A DNA stretch of 10,105 bases from Clostridiales bacterium (GCA_019418225.1 DYCF01000038.1:37791-47895); one strand, 5' to 3'. Positions 1 through 8,165 are shown, counted from the stretch's first letter. Numbers and translations: made by a program. The notes: a model not told the origin generated them from the letters alone.

Positions 1-42
1 AAATTTTAGTTATTTATAGTTTTTAGTCATGTGAAATCATTG

Positions 43-94
43 AGAGAAACCTATTAACCTACATGTATATTTTAAGGTTTTAGTTGGTTTCTCT
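43..94. promoter_or_regulatory. Inverted repeat / hairpin in repeat unit 1
   Basis: AGAGAAACC (43-51) is perfectly complementary to GGTTTCTCT (86-94), enclosing 34 nt. Inside it, TTAA (54-57) can pair with TTAA (72-75), leaving a loop that contains the palindrome TACATGTA (60-67). As RNA this would form a two-part hairpin with an asymmetric internal loop. As DNA the half-sites are far apart for a simple repressor dimer. The role is unknown. Confidence 0.6.
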
Positions 95-138
95 ATAAAT
101 TTTAGTTATTTATAGTTTTTAGTCATGTGAAATCATTG

Positions 139-190
139 AGAGAAACCTATTGACCTACATGCATATTTCAAGTTTTTAGTTGGTTTCTCT
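139..190. promoter_or_regulatory. Inverted repeat / hairpin in repeat unit 2
   Basis: This is the second copy of the hairpin: AGAGAAACC (139-147) pairs with GGTTTCTCT (182-190). The inner stem is now TTGA (150-153) with TCAA (168-171), so the A-T pair 56/73 of unit 1 has become a G-C pair 152/169. That double change keeps the pairing, which favours a folded RNA or cruciform, although one covarying pair is weak evidence. The right arm lies directly upstream of the putative -10 box, so a protein bound here could also act on that promoter. Confidence 0.6.
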
Positions 191-202
191 AGAGCTTATA
201 AT
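175..202 (+). promoter_or_regulatory. Putative promoter of the exporter operon
   Basis: A perfect TATAAT lies at 197-202. The best-spaced -35 candidate is TTTAGT (175-180, 16-bp spacer), which matches the consensus at only three of six positions. Transcription would start near 209, giving a short leader of about 37 nt before the TTG start at 246. If this is the promoter, the tandem repeats are upstream DNA elements. If transcription starts further upstream, they are leader RNA. The weak -35, which lies inside repeat unit 2, would fit activator-dependent control, but that is inference. Confidence 0.45.
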
Positions 203-230
203 GATAGCAAGCATCAGAGAATGACTAAGT

Positions 231-236
231 AGGAGG
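231..236 (+). promoter_or_regulatory. Shine-Dalgarno site that selects the TTG start of the exporter
   Basis: AGGAGG followed by GG sits 9 nt before the TTG at 246. The first in-frame ATG, at 276, has only a generic A/G-rich stretch upstream. This supports the TTG start. Confidence 0.8.
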
Positions 237-245
237 GGACTAAAT

Positions 246-2681
246 TTGAAGGAAGAAAAGGAAAAGAAGAGTTTTATGGAGAAGATGGCAACCTTTATTG
301 TAGATAAACGAAAAGGAATGTTTTTGGCATTTATTATAGCTATGATTTTTTGTGCTATTTCTTCTAGCTGGGTTAAGGTAAATGATGATATTACGCAGTA
401 TTTGCCAGATACGACGCAGACAAGACAAGGGCTAAGCATTATGAATGATGAGTTCATGACATATGGTATGGCAGATGTGATGGTTGATAATGTTTCCTTT
501 GAAAAGGCCAAGCAAATAGCTGATGAACTGGCTACAATTAAAGGAATTAAGTCAGTAGATTTTGATGAGACGACTGAACATTATAAAGATGCTAGTGCCC
601 TATTTAAGGTAACCTTTGAGGGAAGAGAAACAGATGATATTAGTGTTGTGGCTATGAACAGTATGAAGGATAAGCTTCAAGGCTATGATACATATATTTC
701 AAGCGTAGTAGGTGCAGGAAAAGCAGAGCTTATTCAAAATGAGATGAATACTGTTATGGTAATTGTTATTGTCATTATTTTAAGTGTGCTTTTATTTACA
801 AGTCAGACGTATATGGAAATCCCTGTTTTGCTGATTACTTTTGGCGCTGCTGCACTTTTGAATATGGGGACGAACTTCTTATGTGGTGAAATCTCTTTCG
901 TATCCAATTCGATTGCTGTTGTATTGCAGCTAGCATTGGCCATTGACTATGCGATTATCTTATGCCACCGTTATACGGAAGAACGTGAGCTGATGGCACC
1001 TAGAGAAGCTGTTATTACAGCACTTAGTAAGGCTATTCCAGAGATTGCATCATCTAGTTTAACAACTATTTCAGGTATGGTTGCCCTGATGTTTATGCAA
1101 TTCCAATTAGGATTTGACCTTGGTAGGGTACTAATTAAAGCAATTTTATTTAGCTTGTTATCTGTGTTTACTTTAATGCCCGGGCTCTTACTCTTATTTT
1201 CACCTTGGATTGATAAAACGCACCATAAGAATTTCGTACCGAATATTACACTTTGGGGTAAATTTAGTGTAAAAACACGTTTTATTATTCCACCCATCTT
1301 TTTGGTGATATTAGTTGTAAGTCTTGTATTATCTAATAAATGTCACTATGTATATGGTTATTCAACACTTTCAACGATTAAAAAGAATGATTTGCAGATT
1401 TCTAAGAAGAAGATTAATGAAACATTTGGTAGTGATAATCTAGTTGTTATTATGGTGCCTACAGGTAACTATACAGCAGAAGAAAAAATGATTCGTGAGA
1501 TAGAAGGGCTTTCCTTTGTAGATTCTGTTCAAGGTCTAGCGAATACAGAGGCGATGGATGGCTATATCCTTACAGAGGCGTTATCACCTCGTCAGTTTGC
1601 AGAGTTGACAGACTTAGATATTGAGGTGGCGAATATTTTATATTCAGCTTATGCAGCTAAGGAAGAAAGCTATGGAAAAATTGTAGCGGGCATTGATCAT
1701 TATAGCGTGCCGCTTATAGATATGTTTGACTTCCTTTATGAGCAGAAAGAAGAGGGATATGTCACATTAGATGATGAAATGAATGACGAAATTGAAGATA
1801 TTCATGAAGAGTTAGTAGATGCTAAACTTCAACTTAAAGGTGAAAATTATAGCCGTATTTTATTACATACAAGTTTAGATGAAGAAGGAGAAGAGACCTT
1901 TAGAGCCATTGATGGGCTTCATGAAATTATTAATAAATATTATGCAGAAGGTGGCTATGTGGTAGGGGATTCTACTAGTGACTATGACTTAAGTTCCAGC
2001 TTCGTAAGAGATAATATGATTATTAATATTTTATCAGCTTTATTTGTAACAGTGATTCTAATCTTTACTTTCCAATCAGCAGGGCTACCTATTTTGCTGA
2101 TGATGATTATTGAAGGTAGTATATGGATGAACTTCTCAGAGCCGGTTTTAGCAGGAAATAATATGTTCTTCTTAAGTTACCTTATTGTAAGTTCTATTCA
2201 AATGGGCGCCAATATTGACTACGCTATTGTTATTACTAATAGATATCAGGAACTTAAGCGCTCTATGCCAAAGAAAGAGGCAGTTGTTGAAGCTTTAAAT
2301 GAATCATTTCCAACTATTATTACTTCAGGCTGCATCCTAGCAGCAGCAGGTGTATTTATCGGATTTTTATCTTCCGATGAGGCGATTTCTTCTATTGGAC
2401 TGTGTTTAGGCCGTGGAACTTCTATTTCAATTATTCTGGTTATGAGTGTTTTACCACAACTGTTATTGTTAGGTGATTTTCTTATTGAAAAAACAGCCTT
2501 TACGATTACCTTGCCAGATCATAGCCGCGGACAGAAAGGAAACCTTGCTATTGATGGACGCGTAAAAGGATACGTATCTGGTATGATTGATGGCGACTTT
2601 AAAGGACAGATTCAAGGGACATTAAGTGTGGCAGTAGATGGCGAGAAAAGGGAGGTAGCCGAAGATGACGAGAAAAAATAA
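246..2681 (+). CDS. MMPL/RND-superfamily exporter, 12 TM
   Basis: An 811-residue integral membrane protein of the MMPL branch of the RND superfamily, expected to use the proton gradient to export lipids or other hydrophobic compounds. Two homologous halves are visible. TM1 (about 24-43) is followed by an outer loop (44-168) and TM2-6 (about 169-321). TM7 (about 345-365) is followed by a second outer loop (366-590) and TM8-12 (about 591-750). The hallmark TM4/TM10 motifs are present as AIDYAIILCHRY with D234-Y235 and NIDYAIVITNRY with D658-Y659; these Asp-Tyr pairs are the usual proton-relay residues. The TTG start is chosen for its AGGAGG site. The C-terminal tail (about 756-811) is odd: a glycine-rich short repeat with a charged end. 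The last 17 bp overlap the next gene, implying translational coupling. The family is clear; the substrate cannot be read from sequence. Confidence 0.93.
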   Translation: MKEEKEKKSFMEKMATFIVDKRKGMFLAFIIAMIFCAISSSWVKVNDDITQYLPDTTQTRQGLSIMNDEFMTYGMADVMVDNVSFEKAKQIADELATIKGIKSVDFDETTEHYKDASALFKVTFEGRETDDISVVAMNSMKDKLQGYDTYISSVVGAGKAELIQNEMNTVMVIVIVIILSVLLFTSQTYMEIPVLLITFGAAALLNMGTNFLCGEISFVSNSIAVVLQLALAIDYAIILCHRYTEERELMAPREAVITALSKAIPEIASSSLTTISGMVALMFMQFQLGFDLGRVLIKAILFSLLSVFTLMPGLLLLFSPWIDKTHHKNFVPNITLWGKFSVKTRFIIPPIFLVILVVSLVLSNKCHYVYGYSTLSTIKKNDLQISKKKINETFGSDNLVVIMVPTGNYTAEEKMIREIEGLSFVDSVQGLANTEAMDGYILTEALSPRQFAELTDLDIEVANILYSAYAAKEESYGKIVAGIDHYSVPLIDMFDFLYEQKEEGYVTLDDEMNDEIEDIHEELVDAKLQLKGENYSRILLHTSLDEEGEETFRAIDGLHEIINKYYAEGGYVVGDSTSDYDLSSSFVRDNMIINILSALFVTVILIFTFQSAGLPILLMMIIEGSIWMNFSEPVLAGNNMFFLSYLIVSSIQMGANIDYAIVITNRYQELKRSMPKKEAVVEALNESFPTIITSGCILAAAGVFIGFLSSDEAISSIGLCLGRGTSISIILVMSVLPQLLLLGDFLIEKTAFTITLPDHSRGQKGNLAIDGRVKGYVSGMIDGDFKGQIQGTLSVAVDGEKREVAEDDEKK

Positions 2682-5600
2682 ATGGACAGCTTATCTTGTA
2701 GTAATATGTATGGTCTTTTCTGTATTTGGAAATGGCATAACTCTTTTTGGAGCAGAGCTTAAAAGTATAGAGCTTCACACCGTAGAAGATTTAATGAGTT
2801 TAGCAGAAAAATGCAAACTTGATACCTGGAGTCAAGGAAAGTATATAAAGCTTATGAATGACATTGACCTTTCTGGTAGTGGCTTCAATGGCATTCCCAT
2901 TTTTGGAGGAGAATTTGATGGTGGCGGCTATACATTAAGTGGCCTTAGTATAGAAGGCAAGGGTCAGGCTCAGGGCTTTTTCCGTTATATAGAAGAAGGC
3001 GGCATGGTTAAGAACCTGACACTTAAAGGAAATGCTAGCACCAGTGGAACCAAGAAAATAGTAGGCGGCATAGCAGGACAAAATGCCGGGACGATTAAGG
3101 ATTGTAATTTTATAGGGAATGTAAATGGTGAAAGTTACATAGGAGGCATAGCAGGCATTAATGAAGCAAATGGAAAAATCATTGGCGTGGTAGCCCAAGG
3201 TATTGTGACAGGAACGCATTACGTAGGTGGAATAGTAGGAGAAAATCTAGGCACTATTTTAATAAGTACCAATAAAGCTAAGGTTAATAATGCAGTGAGT
3301 GAGGTGGATGTGACACTTGAAAGTATAGAAAATCTTGATAAAGAGCACTTAAATGCATCAGAAAATATTAAATCTAACACAGATGTAGGAGGCATAGTAG
3401 GTTTTTCCACAGGCATTATTCAAGGCTGTGAAAATCAAGGTGTGATAGGTTATCAGCATATTGGCTATAACGTAGGCGGCATTGTAGGAAGACAATCAGG
3501 ATATGTGAATGCGTGTGTAAATTATGGCGAGGTGTATGGCCGTAAGGATGTAGGGGGCATAGCAGGACAAATTGAGCCTTATATTACACTTCAGTTTTCA
3601 GAAGGTAAATTAGGGAGTTTGCAAGATGAGCTCAATAAATTACAGAGTCTCATGAATAAGGCGATTGCAGATACAAGTAGTTACTCTAATGATATATCAA
3701 CACAGTTAAATAACACCAAGTCCTATGTAGATTCAGCCATTGATTCTACTAGCTCTTTAGTAAGACAAACTGAAACACTTTACAATGGTACCATGGATAG
3801 TGTCAATGATTTAAGTGCAAGGGTAAGCAGTACTTTAGACGATTTAGTGCCTATCTTAGATAAAGCTCGTACAATGGGTGATGACATAAGTGTGGCAGTA
3901 GATGAATTAAGAGAGGCTACTTCAGCTATTGAAGTGACTTCAGATAAGGGGCAACAAGTCCTTGATAAGCTGCAAGATGTCTTAGATAATTTTCAGGATA
4001 ATGGAAAAGATTATACAAAAGCAATGGAAGCTATTTCTGATGCCATGAGTGACCTAAATAGCAGTATTGGGGATCAGGATAAGATGGCAGATGCTTTAAA
4101 TGCACTTTCTAAAGGTTTTGAAGCTTTAGCTGATAGTTTTTCTAAAATGAGCAACGGGGTAAATGACTTTAAAGAGGCTATGAATGAGCTGAAGCAATGG
4201 ATAAAAGAAGAGAAAGAATGGAATGACCTTGTGACGGGGTTAGAAGAAGTTAGTAAGGCTTTAGAAGAAGTAAGTAGTGCAACTGATGAGGTGATAGGAG
4301 CTGTAGGTGAGTTATTAAAGGCAATGGATGAAGGGGATATTACATCAGCGTTTAATAATTTACAAGCTGTATCTGCTAAATTTGTAAGTGCCATGAATCA
4401 CCTAGAAAATGCTTTAGGAGCAATTAATAAGGATGATATTACAGGTACGGATATAGAAGCTGTGATTCAAGAGATTCAAGAAGGTACAAGCGCGCTACAA
4501 GAAGGGATGGAAGACGTGGAGGCAGCAATAGAAGACCTTCAAAAAGCAACTTCCAATGCGGAAAGTGAGGCAGCCCGTCAAAAGATAAAAGAAGGACTTA
4601 AAAAACTTCAAGATGCCTTAGGAAAATTAAATGAAGCGAGTAAGAAGATTACTAAGGCATTAGAAGGCCTCAAAGATAATAATGACAGTGGAGAACTTGA
4701 GCAAATTAAAAAGAAGCTAAGTGACGCCTTAAAGAATATGGGAGCAGCTATAGGCGATGTATCTAGTAGCATTTCTGAGATTCAAAAGGCACTTAATGAA
4801 GTAAATAATCAGATACAGCTTAAAAAATTACAGTCAGCTATGGATTTATTAGAAGAAGCAGTAGATAAGCTTATAACAGCAGCTAAAAATACAGATAAGG
4901 TAATCGATAGTGTAAAAGTAGCAGTTGATAAGTTTCAAGATACTGCCAAGTCAGCAGATGATGTAACTTCGAAAATAAAAGAGACCTTAGACAGTTTACA
5001 TACCGTCAGCATAAAAGGCTCGGATGTCGCGGAGGAAATTCATAGCCTTATATCAGATTTAGCAGCAAAACCAACTATTACATTTCCGAATATTGATAGT
5101 AACTATATTCAAACAACAGATGATTTAAAAGGCTCTTTAAACAATGTTTCTAATAGCTTAGGGCTTTTGAATGATGTAATGCGTGAAAACAATGACATCA
5201 TTGTTTCAGACCTAAAAAGTGTAAGTGATCAGCTTTATATTGTTATTAACCTATTAATAGATGCAACTATAGATAATGAAGCGTTAGATGGAGATTTAAG
5301 TGAATATCATGAAGATATTTCAGATCAAGATACGAATAATAATACCCAAGGCAAATTAGCAAAGTGTACAAATGAAGGTGAAATTCAAGGCGATGTGAAT
5401 GTTGGTGGCGTTACAGGTTCTATGGCCATAGAATATGATTTTGACCCTGAAGATGATGTGACCAAGAAGGGAGATACATCTGCAAAGTTTCAGTATTTAA
5501 CGCGAGCTGTTGTGAGAGAATGTGTGAATAAAGGAAGTGTTATTTCTAAGAAAAACTATGTGGGTGGTATTGTAGGACGCATGGACTTGGGTTCTGTTAT

Positions 5601-6651
5601 AAGTTGTATGGGATATGGCAAGATACAAAGTAATGATGGGGATTATATAGGCGGTGTGGCAGGCGCATCATATAGTCATATCCTGGATAGCTTTGCGATG
5701 TGTGTACTGTCTGGAGGTAAAAATGTAGGTGGTATTGTAGGCTATGGCACCAAGTTGACACATAATTATGCAATGGTGGAAGTTGAGGCATATTCAGAAA
5801 GCGTAGGAGCGATAGCAGGTGCAGTTGAACAGATAAGTGAGCAAAGCGATAATTACTTTGTAGACCGCGGTATTGCAGCCATTGATAACATTAGTTATGC
5901 AGGAAAGGCAACCCCTATTTCCTATGAAGAGTTTATCAAAGCACCCAATCTCCCAAAAGAATTTACTTCTTTATCGTTAACCTTCATGGCTGATGGCGAG
6001 AGAGTAGGGGAGATACCTTTTAAATTTGGTGAAAGTATCAGTGAAAATGAGCTTCCACAGATTCCTGAAAAAGCAGGTTATTATGGAAGCTGGCCTAAAT
6101 TTGACTATAGTGCCTTGACTTTTAGTGCAACACTAGAGGCTATTTATACACCATATACAACTGTAGTTGAAAGTACGACAAGTGAAGATGATAGGGCAGT
6201 GGCATTAATAAAAGGAGCCTTTGGCGCAGATGCAGTATTAAGTGTAACAAATGCGGATGTTGTACCACCTAAAGATGTGAGCAGCAATGCAAAAGTATGG
6301 GAAGTTACTATTGCGGATACAAATCTAGGTGTTTCTTCACAAGATCAAGCAGCTAAGGCAACAAGCAACCCCTATGAATTACGTTTATTAGTTGGTGAGA
6401 AGGGCAAAAATAATATTTATGTCTATCAAGAAGATGGTACATGGAAGAAAATCAATGCCAAGAAAAACGGTAGCTATGCAGTTGTTAGTATGGAAGGCAA
6501 TAGTAGTATCTTTTGTATAGAGCATCAAAGCTTTTTAAAGGAGATTGTTACATTAATAGGCGGCGTACTGATTATGCTTTTAGGGATTACTGTAGGATTT
6601 AAGAAGAGAAAGACAAAGCAGATAGGGTTAAATAAGGGGTCAGAATCCTAA
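2665..6651 (+). CDS. Large GLUG-repeat surface protein with inserted coiled coil and C-terminal membrane anchor
   Basis: A 1328-residue exported protein. An N-terminal signal peptide (about 1-30) has no lipobox. Residues 33-130 resemble the cap that precedes GLUG repeats (NDIDLSG, then EFDGGGYTLSGL). Six VGGIAG-type GLUG turns begin at 133, 159, 187, 241, 270 and 296, with recurring C-x-N-x-G strands, and five more at 913, 966, 995, 1021 and 1047. Between the blocks, residues about 313-870 are almost purely helical and coiled-coil-like, rich in Leu, Ala, Lys and Glu. Residues about 1100-1165 recall the InlB/Listeria-Bacteroides beta repeat, and 1179-1290 form an unrecognised small domain. A TM helix (about 1295-1313) with a KKRK stop follows, so nearly the whole protein lies outside the cell. 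GGGAGGT at 2650-2656 supports the ATG, which lies inside the exporter gene. It is probably a partner of the exporter; adhesin is the alternative reading. Confidence 0.88.
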   Translation: MTRKNKWTAYLVVICMVFSVFGNGITLFGAELKSIELHTVEDLMSLAEKCKLDTWSQGKYIKLMNDIDLSGSGFNGIPIFGGEFDGGGYTLSGLSIEGKGQAQGFFRYIEEGGMVKNLTLKGNASTSGTKKIVGGIAGQNAGTIKDCNFIGNVNGESYIGGIAGINEANGKIIGVVAQGIVTGTHYVGGIVGENLGTILISTNKAKVNNAVSEVDVTLESIENLDKEHLNASENIKSNTDVGGIVGFSTGIIQGCENQGVIGYQHIGYNVGGIVGRQSGYVNACVNYGEVYGRKDVGGIAGQIEPYITLQFSEGKLGSLQDELNKLQSLMNKAIADTSSYSNDISTQLNNTKSYVDSAIDSTSSLVRQTETLYNGTMDSVNDLSARVSSTLDDLVPILDKARTMGDDISVAVDELREATSAIEVTSDKGQQVLDKLQDVLDNFQDNGKDYTKAMEAISDAMSDLNSSIGDQDKMADALNALSKGFEALADSFSKMSNGVNDFKEAMNELKQWIKEEKEWNDLVTGLEEVSKALEEVSSATDEVIGAVGELLKAMDEGDITSAFNNLQAVSAKFVSAMNHLENALGAINKDDITGTDIEAVIQEIQEGTSALQEGMEDVEAAIEDLQKATSNAESEAARQKIKEGLKKLQDALGKLNEASKKITKALEGLKDNNDSGELEQIKKKLSDALKNMGAAIGDVSSSISEIQKALNEVNNQIQLKKLQSAMDLLEEAVDKLITAAKNTDKVIDSVKVAVDKFQDTAKSADDVTSKIKETLDSLHTVSIKGSDVAEEIHSLISDLAAKPTITFPNIDSNYIQTTDDLKGSLNNVSNSLGLLNDVMRENNDIIVSDLKSVSDQLYIVINLLIDATIDNEALDGDLSEYHEDISDQDTNNNTQGKLAKCTNEGEIQGDVNVGGVTGSMAIEYDFDPEDDVTKKGDTSAKFQYLTRAVVRECVNKGSVISKKNYVGGIVGRMDLGSVISCMGYGKIQSNDGDYIGGVAGASYSHILDSFAMCVLSGGKNVGGIVGYGTKLTHNYAMVEVEAYSESVGAIAGAVEQISEQSDNYFVDRGIAAIDNISYAGKATPISYEEFIKAPNLPKEFTSLSLTFMADGERVGEIPFKFGESISENELPQIPEKAGYYGSWPKFDYSALTFSATLEAIYTPYTTVVESTTSEDDRAVALIKGAFGADAVLSVTNADVVPPKDVSSNAKVWEVTIADTNLGVSSQDQAAKATSNPYELRLLVGEKGKNNIYVYQEDGTWKKINAKKNGSYAVVSMEGNSSIFCIEHQSFLKEIVTLIGGVLIMLLGITVGFKKRKTKQIGLNKGSES

Positions 6652-6716
6652 ATGTAATAGAAATACTAAAAAGTGGTTAAAATAATCAAGATATAAGTCA
6701 AACGATAATATGGATA

Positions 6717-6723
6717 GAGGGAG
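6717..6723 (+). promoter_or_regulatory. Shine-Dalgarno site that selects the later start of the DUF368 gene
   Basis: GAGGGAG lies 7 nt before the ATG at 6731. The upstream in-frame ATG at 6710 has no such site, and starting at 6731 gives the usual short N-terminus of the family. Confidence 0.7.
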
Positions 6724-6730
6724 ACTCGAA

Positions 6731-7615
6731 ATGATCTTGATTTTCATAGGTGGTTTCTTAATGGCCCTGGCAGATAGTGTGCCTGGGGTATCAGGAGGAA
6801 CCATCGCTTTTTTACTTGGTTTTTATGATGATTTTATTAATTCACTCAGTAATCTGTTTTCTAGAAGACGGGAAACGAGGATAAAGGCTCTGCGGTTCTT
6901 GGTGAACCTTGGGGTAGGCTGGATCATAGGTTTTATTATGGCGGTATTAATCTTAACGACTGTATTTGAAAAGAATATTTATGCTGTAAGCTCTTTGTTT
7001 TTAGGCTTTATTGTCTTTTCCATTCCACTTATCTTGAAAGAAGAGAAGGAAGTACTTAAGGGGCACTATTTAAATTTGATTTTTACGGTGATAGGAGTTG
7101 TCATTGTAGGAGCTATTACGTATTTTAATCCAGTTTCAGGCGGTGGAAAGGTTGTTGATTTAACGCGCCTTAGTATAGGGTTAGCCATTTATGTATTTGT
7201 AGTCGCAATGGTGGCGATTTCAGCAATGATTTTACCAGGAATATCAGGCTCTACCCTACTTCTTATTTTTGGCCTTTACTTGCCTATTATGAATGCTATT
7301 AAAGAGCTTATTAAATTAAATTTTAAGGCATTGCCTGTGGTTGTTATATTTGGACTAGGCGTATTAACGGGGATTATTTTAGTTATTAAGCTGGTGAAAA
7401 ATGCTCTAAGACATTATCGTAGCCAGACCATTTATACTATTTTGGGCTTAATGTTAGGTTCTCTATATGCGATTTGCATGGGACCTACAACTATAGAGGG
7501 TAATCATTTACCTATTAATTTTTCTAATTTCAGTATTATATTTTTCCTGATTGGAGGGCTCATAGTCCTAAGCTTACAAGGCATCAAGGAATATCGAACG
7601 ATAAAGAAGGAGTAG
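6731..7615 (+). CDS. DUF368 family membrane protein (PopT-like polyprenyl-phosphate transporter)
   Basis: A 294-residue membrane protein of the DUF368 family (PF04018), with about eight hydrophobic segments. Two related re-entrant-type motifs mark the internal duplication: PGVSGGT at residues 18-24 and PGISGST starting at residue 169, each followed by a Phe-Gly-rich helix. Characterised members (PopT of Staphylococcus aureus and relatives) return undecaprenyl phosphate across the membrane for reuse in wall polymer synthesis; applying this here is inference by family. The start at 6731 is preferred over 6710 because of the GAGGGAG site and the family's usual N-terminus. It follows the surface-protein gene by 79 bp with no terminator seen between them, so co-transcription with the exporter genes is likely but not proven. 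Length and motifs look complete. Confidence 0.88.
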   Translation: MILIFIGGFLMALADSVPGVSGGTIAFLLGFYDDFINSLSNLFSRRRETRIKALRFLVNLGVGWIIGFIMAVLILTTVFEKNIYAVSSLFLGFIVFSIPLILKEEKEVLKGHYLNLIFTVIGVVIVGAITYFNPVSGGGKVVDLTRLSIGLAIYVFVVAMVAISAMILPGISGSTLLLIFGLYLPIMNAIKELIKLNFKALPVVVIFGLGVLTGIILVIKLVKNALRHYRSQTIYTILGLMLGSLYAICMGPTTIEGNHLPINFSNFSIIFFLIGGLIVLSLQGIKEYRTIKKE

Positions 7616-7681
7616 AATACTGTAGATATTAGCGAAGATAATTTTAGCATGTAAACCTTATCAAAGGAAGGAAGTAGACAG

Positions 7682-8152
7682 ATGAAAACAAAGATTATCA
7701 GTATCTTCTTGATAGTGTTGTTGGCAATTCCTAATATGTCTTATGCGAGTGCAAGCGCTCAGAACAATCAAATCATTAAAGAGTATATAGCACAAAGTGA
7801 TATTTTTAAAGATAATATATACTATATTGCAGAACTTGTAATAGGTGCGCAACTAAGTAAGCAGGAGTTACAGGAGAATCAAAGAAGAATAGATCAGCAG
7901 CTAAAAGATATTGTAGGACTGCAAAAGCAAATTGAGGAGTACAATAATACTCTAAACTATGGAAGTGTTGATAGCAGAAATGCTACGATGCTATTAATTG
8001 TAACACATTTTTACAAGAATGCTTATGATGAACTGCTGATTTACATGAATTCAGATGATAAGACTGTAAGGTTTGAAGCCCTTGAAAGATTTTACTATGA
8101 TATGAATACGGCTGCACAGAAGTTAGACTGGCTGGAACGCTTAATAAGCTAA
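7682..8152 (+). CDS. Small secreted helical protein of unknown function
   Basis: A 156-residue protein that I do not recognise. Residues 1-22 form a clear signal peptide: a Lys-containing start, a hydrophobic core, and an Ala-x-Ala-type end near SYA-SASA, with an alternative cut after residue 26. There is no lipobox Cys and no later TM segment, so it is predicted to be secreted or to stay at the cell surface. The mature part appears wholly alpha-helical, with a Gln/Glu-rich amphipathic helix (about 59-92) and two further helices (about 98-125 and 126-156) rich in Tyr, Leu and Asp; it contains no cysteine. A good site (AAGGAAGGAAG, 7663-7673) precedes the ATG by 8 nt. It lies 66 bp after the DUF368 gene and directly before the terminator, so it is probably the last gene of the operon and may be an accessory factor of the envelope system. 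Confidence 0.8.
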   Translation: MKTKIISIFLIVLLAIPNMSYASASAQNNQIIKEYIAQSDIFKDNIYYIAELVIGAQLSKQELQENQRRIDQQLKDIVGLQKQIEEYNNTLNYGSVDSRNATMLLIVTHFYKNAYDELLIYMNSDDKTVRFEALERFYYDMNTAAQKLDWLERLIS

Positions 8153-8165
8153 ATTTAAGATAAAG

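Larger units (their letters stand above)
1..191. repeat. Two tandem copies of a 96-bp unit upstream of the exporter gene
   Basis: Positions 1-95 and 97-191 align without gaps and differ at only four places (56/152 A to G, 66/162 T to C, 73/169 T to C, 77/173 G to T). The first 55 bases of each unit are identical. The window begins exactly at a unit start, so the array may continue upstream. Each unit contains a perfect 9-bp inverted repeat, described separately, and several TTTAGT-type short direct repeats. Copy 2 ends 5 bp before a perfect TATAAT. There is no open reading frame of note in it and nothing resembling a CRISPR spacer pattern. It may be duplicated regulatory DNA, tandem structured leader RNA, or a small dispersed repeat family; the sequence does not decide between these. 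Confidence 0.95.

Noticed and set aside
150..155. TTGACC in repeat unit 2 as a -35 box
   Set aside because: The 17-bp-spaced hexamer (173-178) is not a plausible -10, and the TATAAT at 197 is 41 bp away. In unit 1 the same site reads TTAACC.
1..191. CRISPR-like or IS-end interpretation of the tandem repeat
   Set aside because: The copies abut directly with no unique spacers, the unit is 96 bp, and no transposase or target-site duplication is visible.
971..1297. Antisense reading frames across the exporter and surface-protein genes
   Set aside because: All lie opposite clearly coding, motif-bearing frames and show no recognisable domain or ribosome-binding context.
6674..6711. GATAAT (6704-6709) as a -10 box for a separate promoter of the DUF368 gene
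   Set aside because: No -35-like sequence sits 16-18 bp upstream, and the transcript would start at or inside the RBS.
6710..6730. Longer DUF368 start at 6710
   Set aside because: No Shine-Dalgarno site precedes it, and the seven extra residues are charged and not typical of the family's N-terminus.
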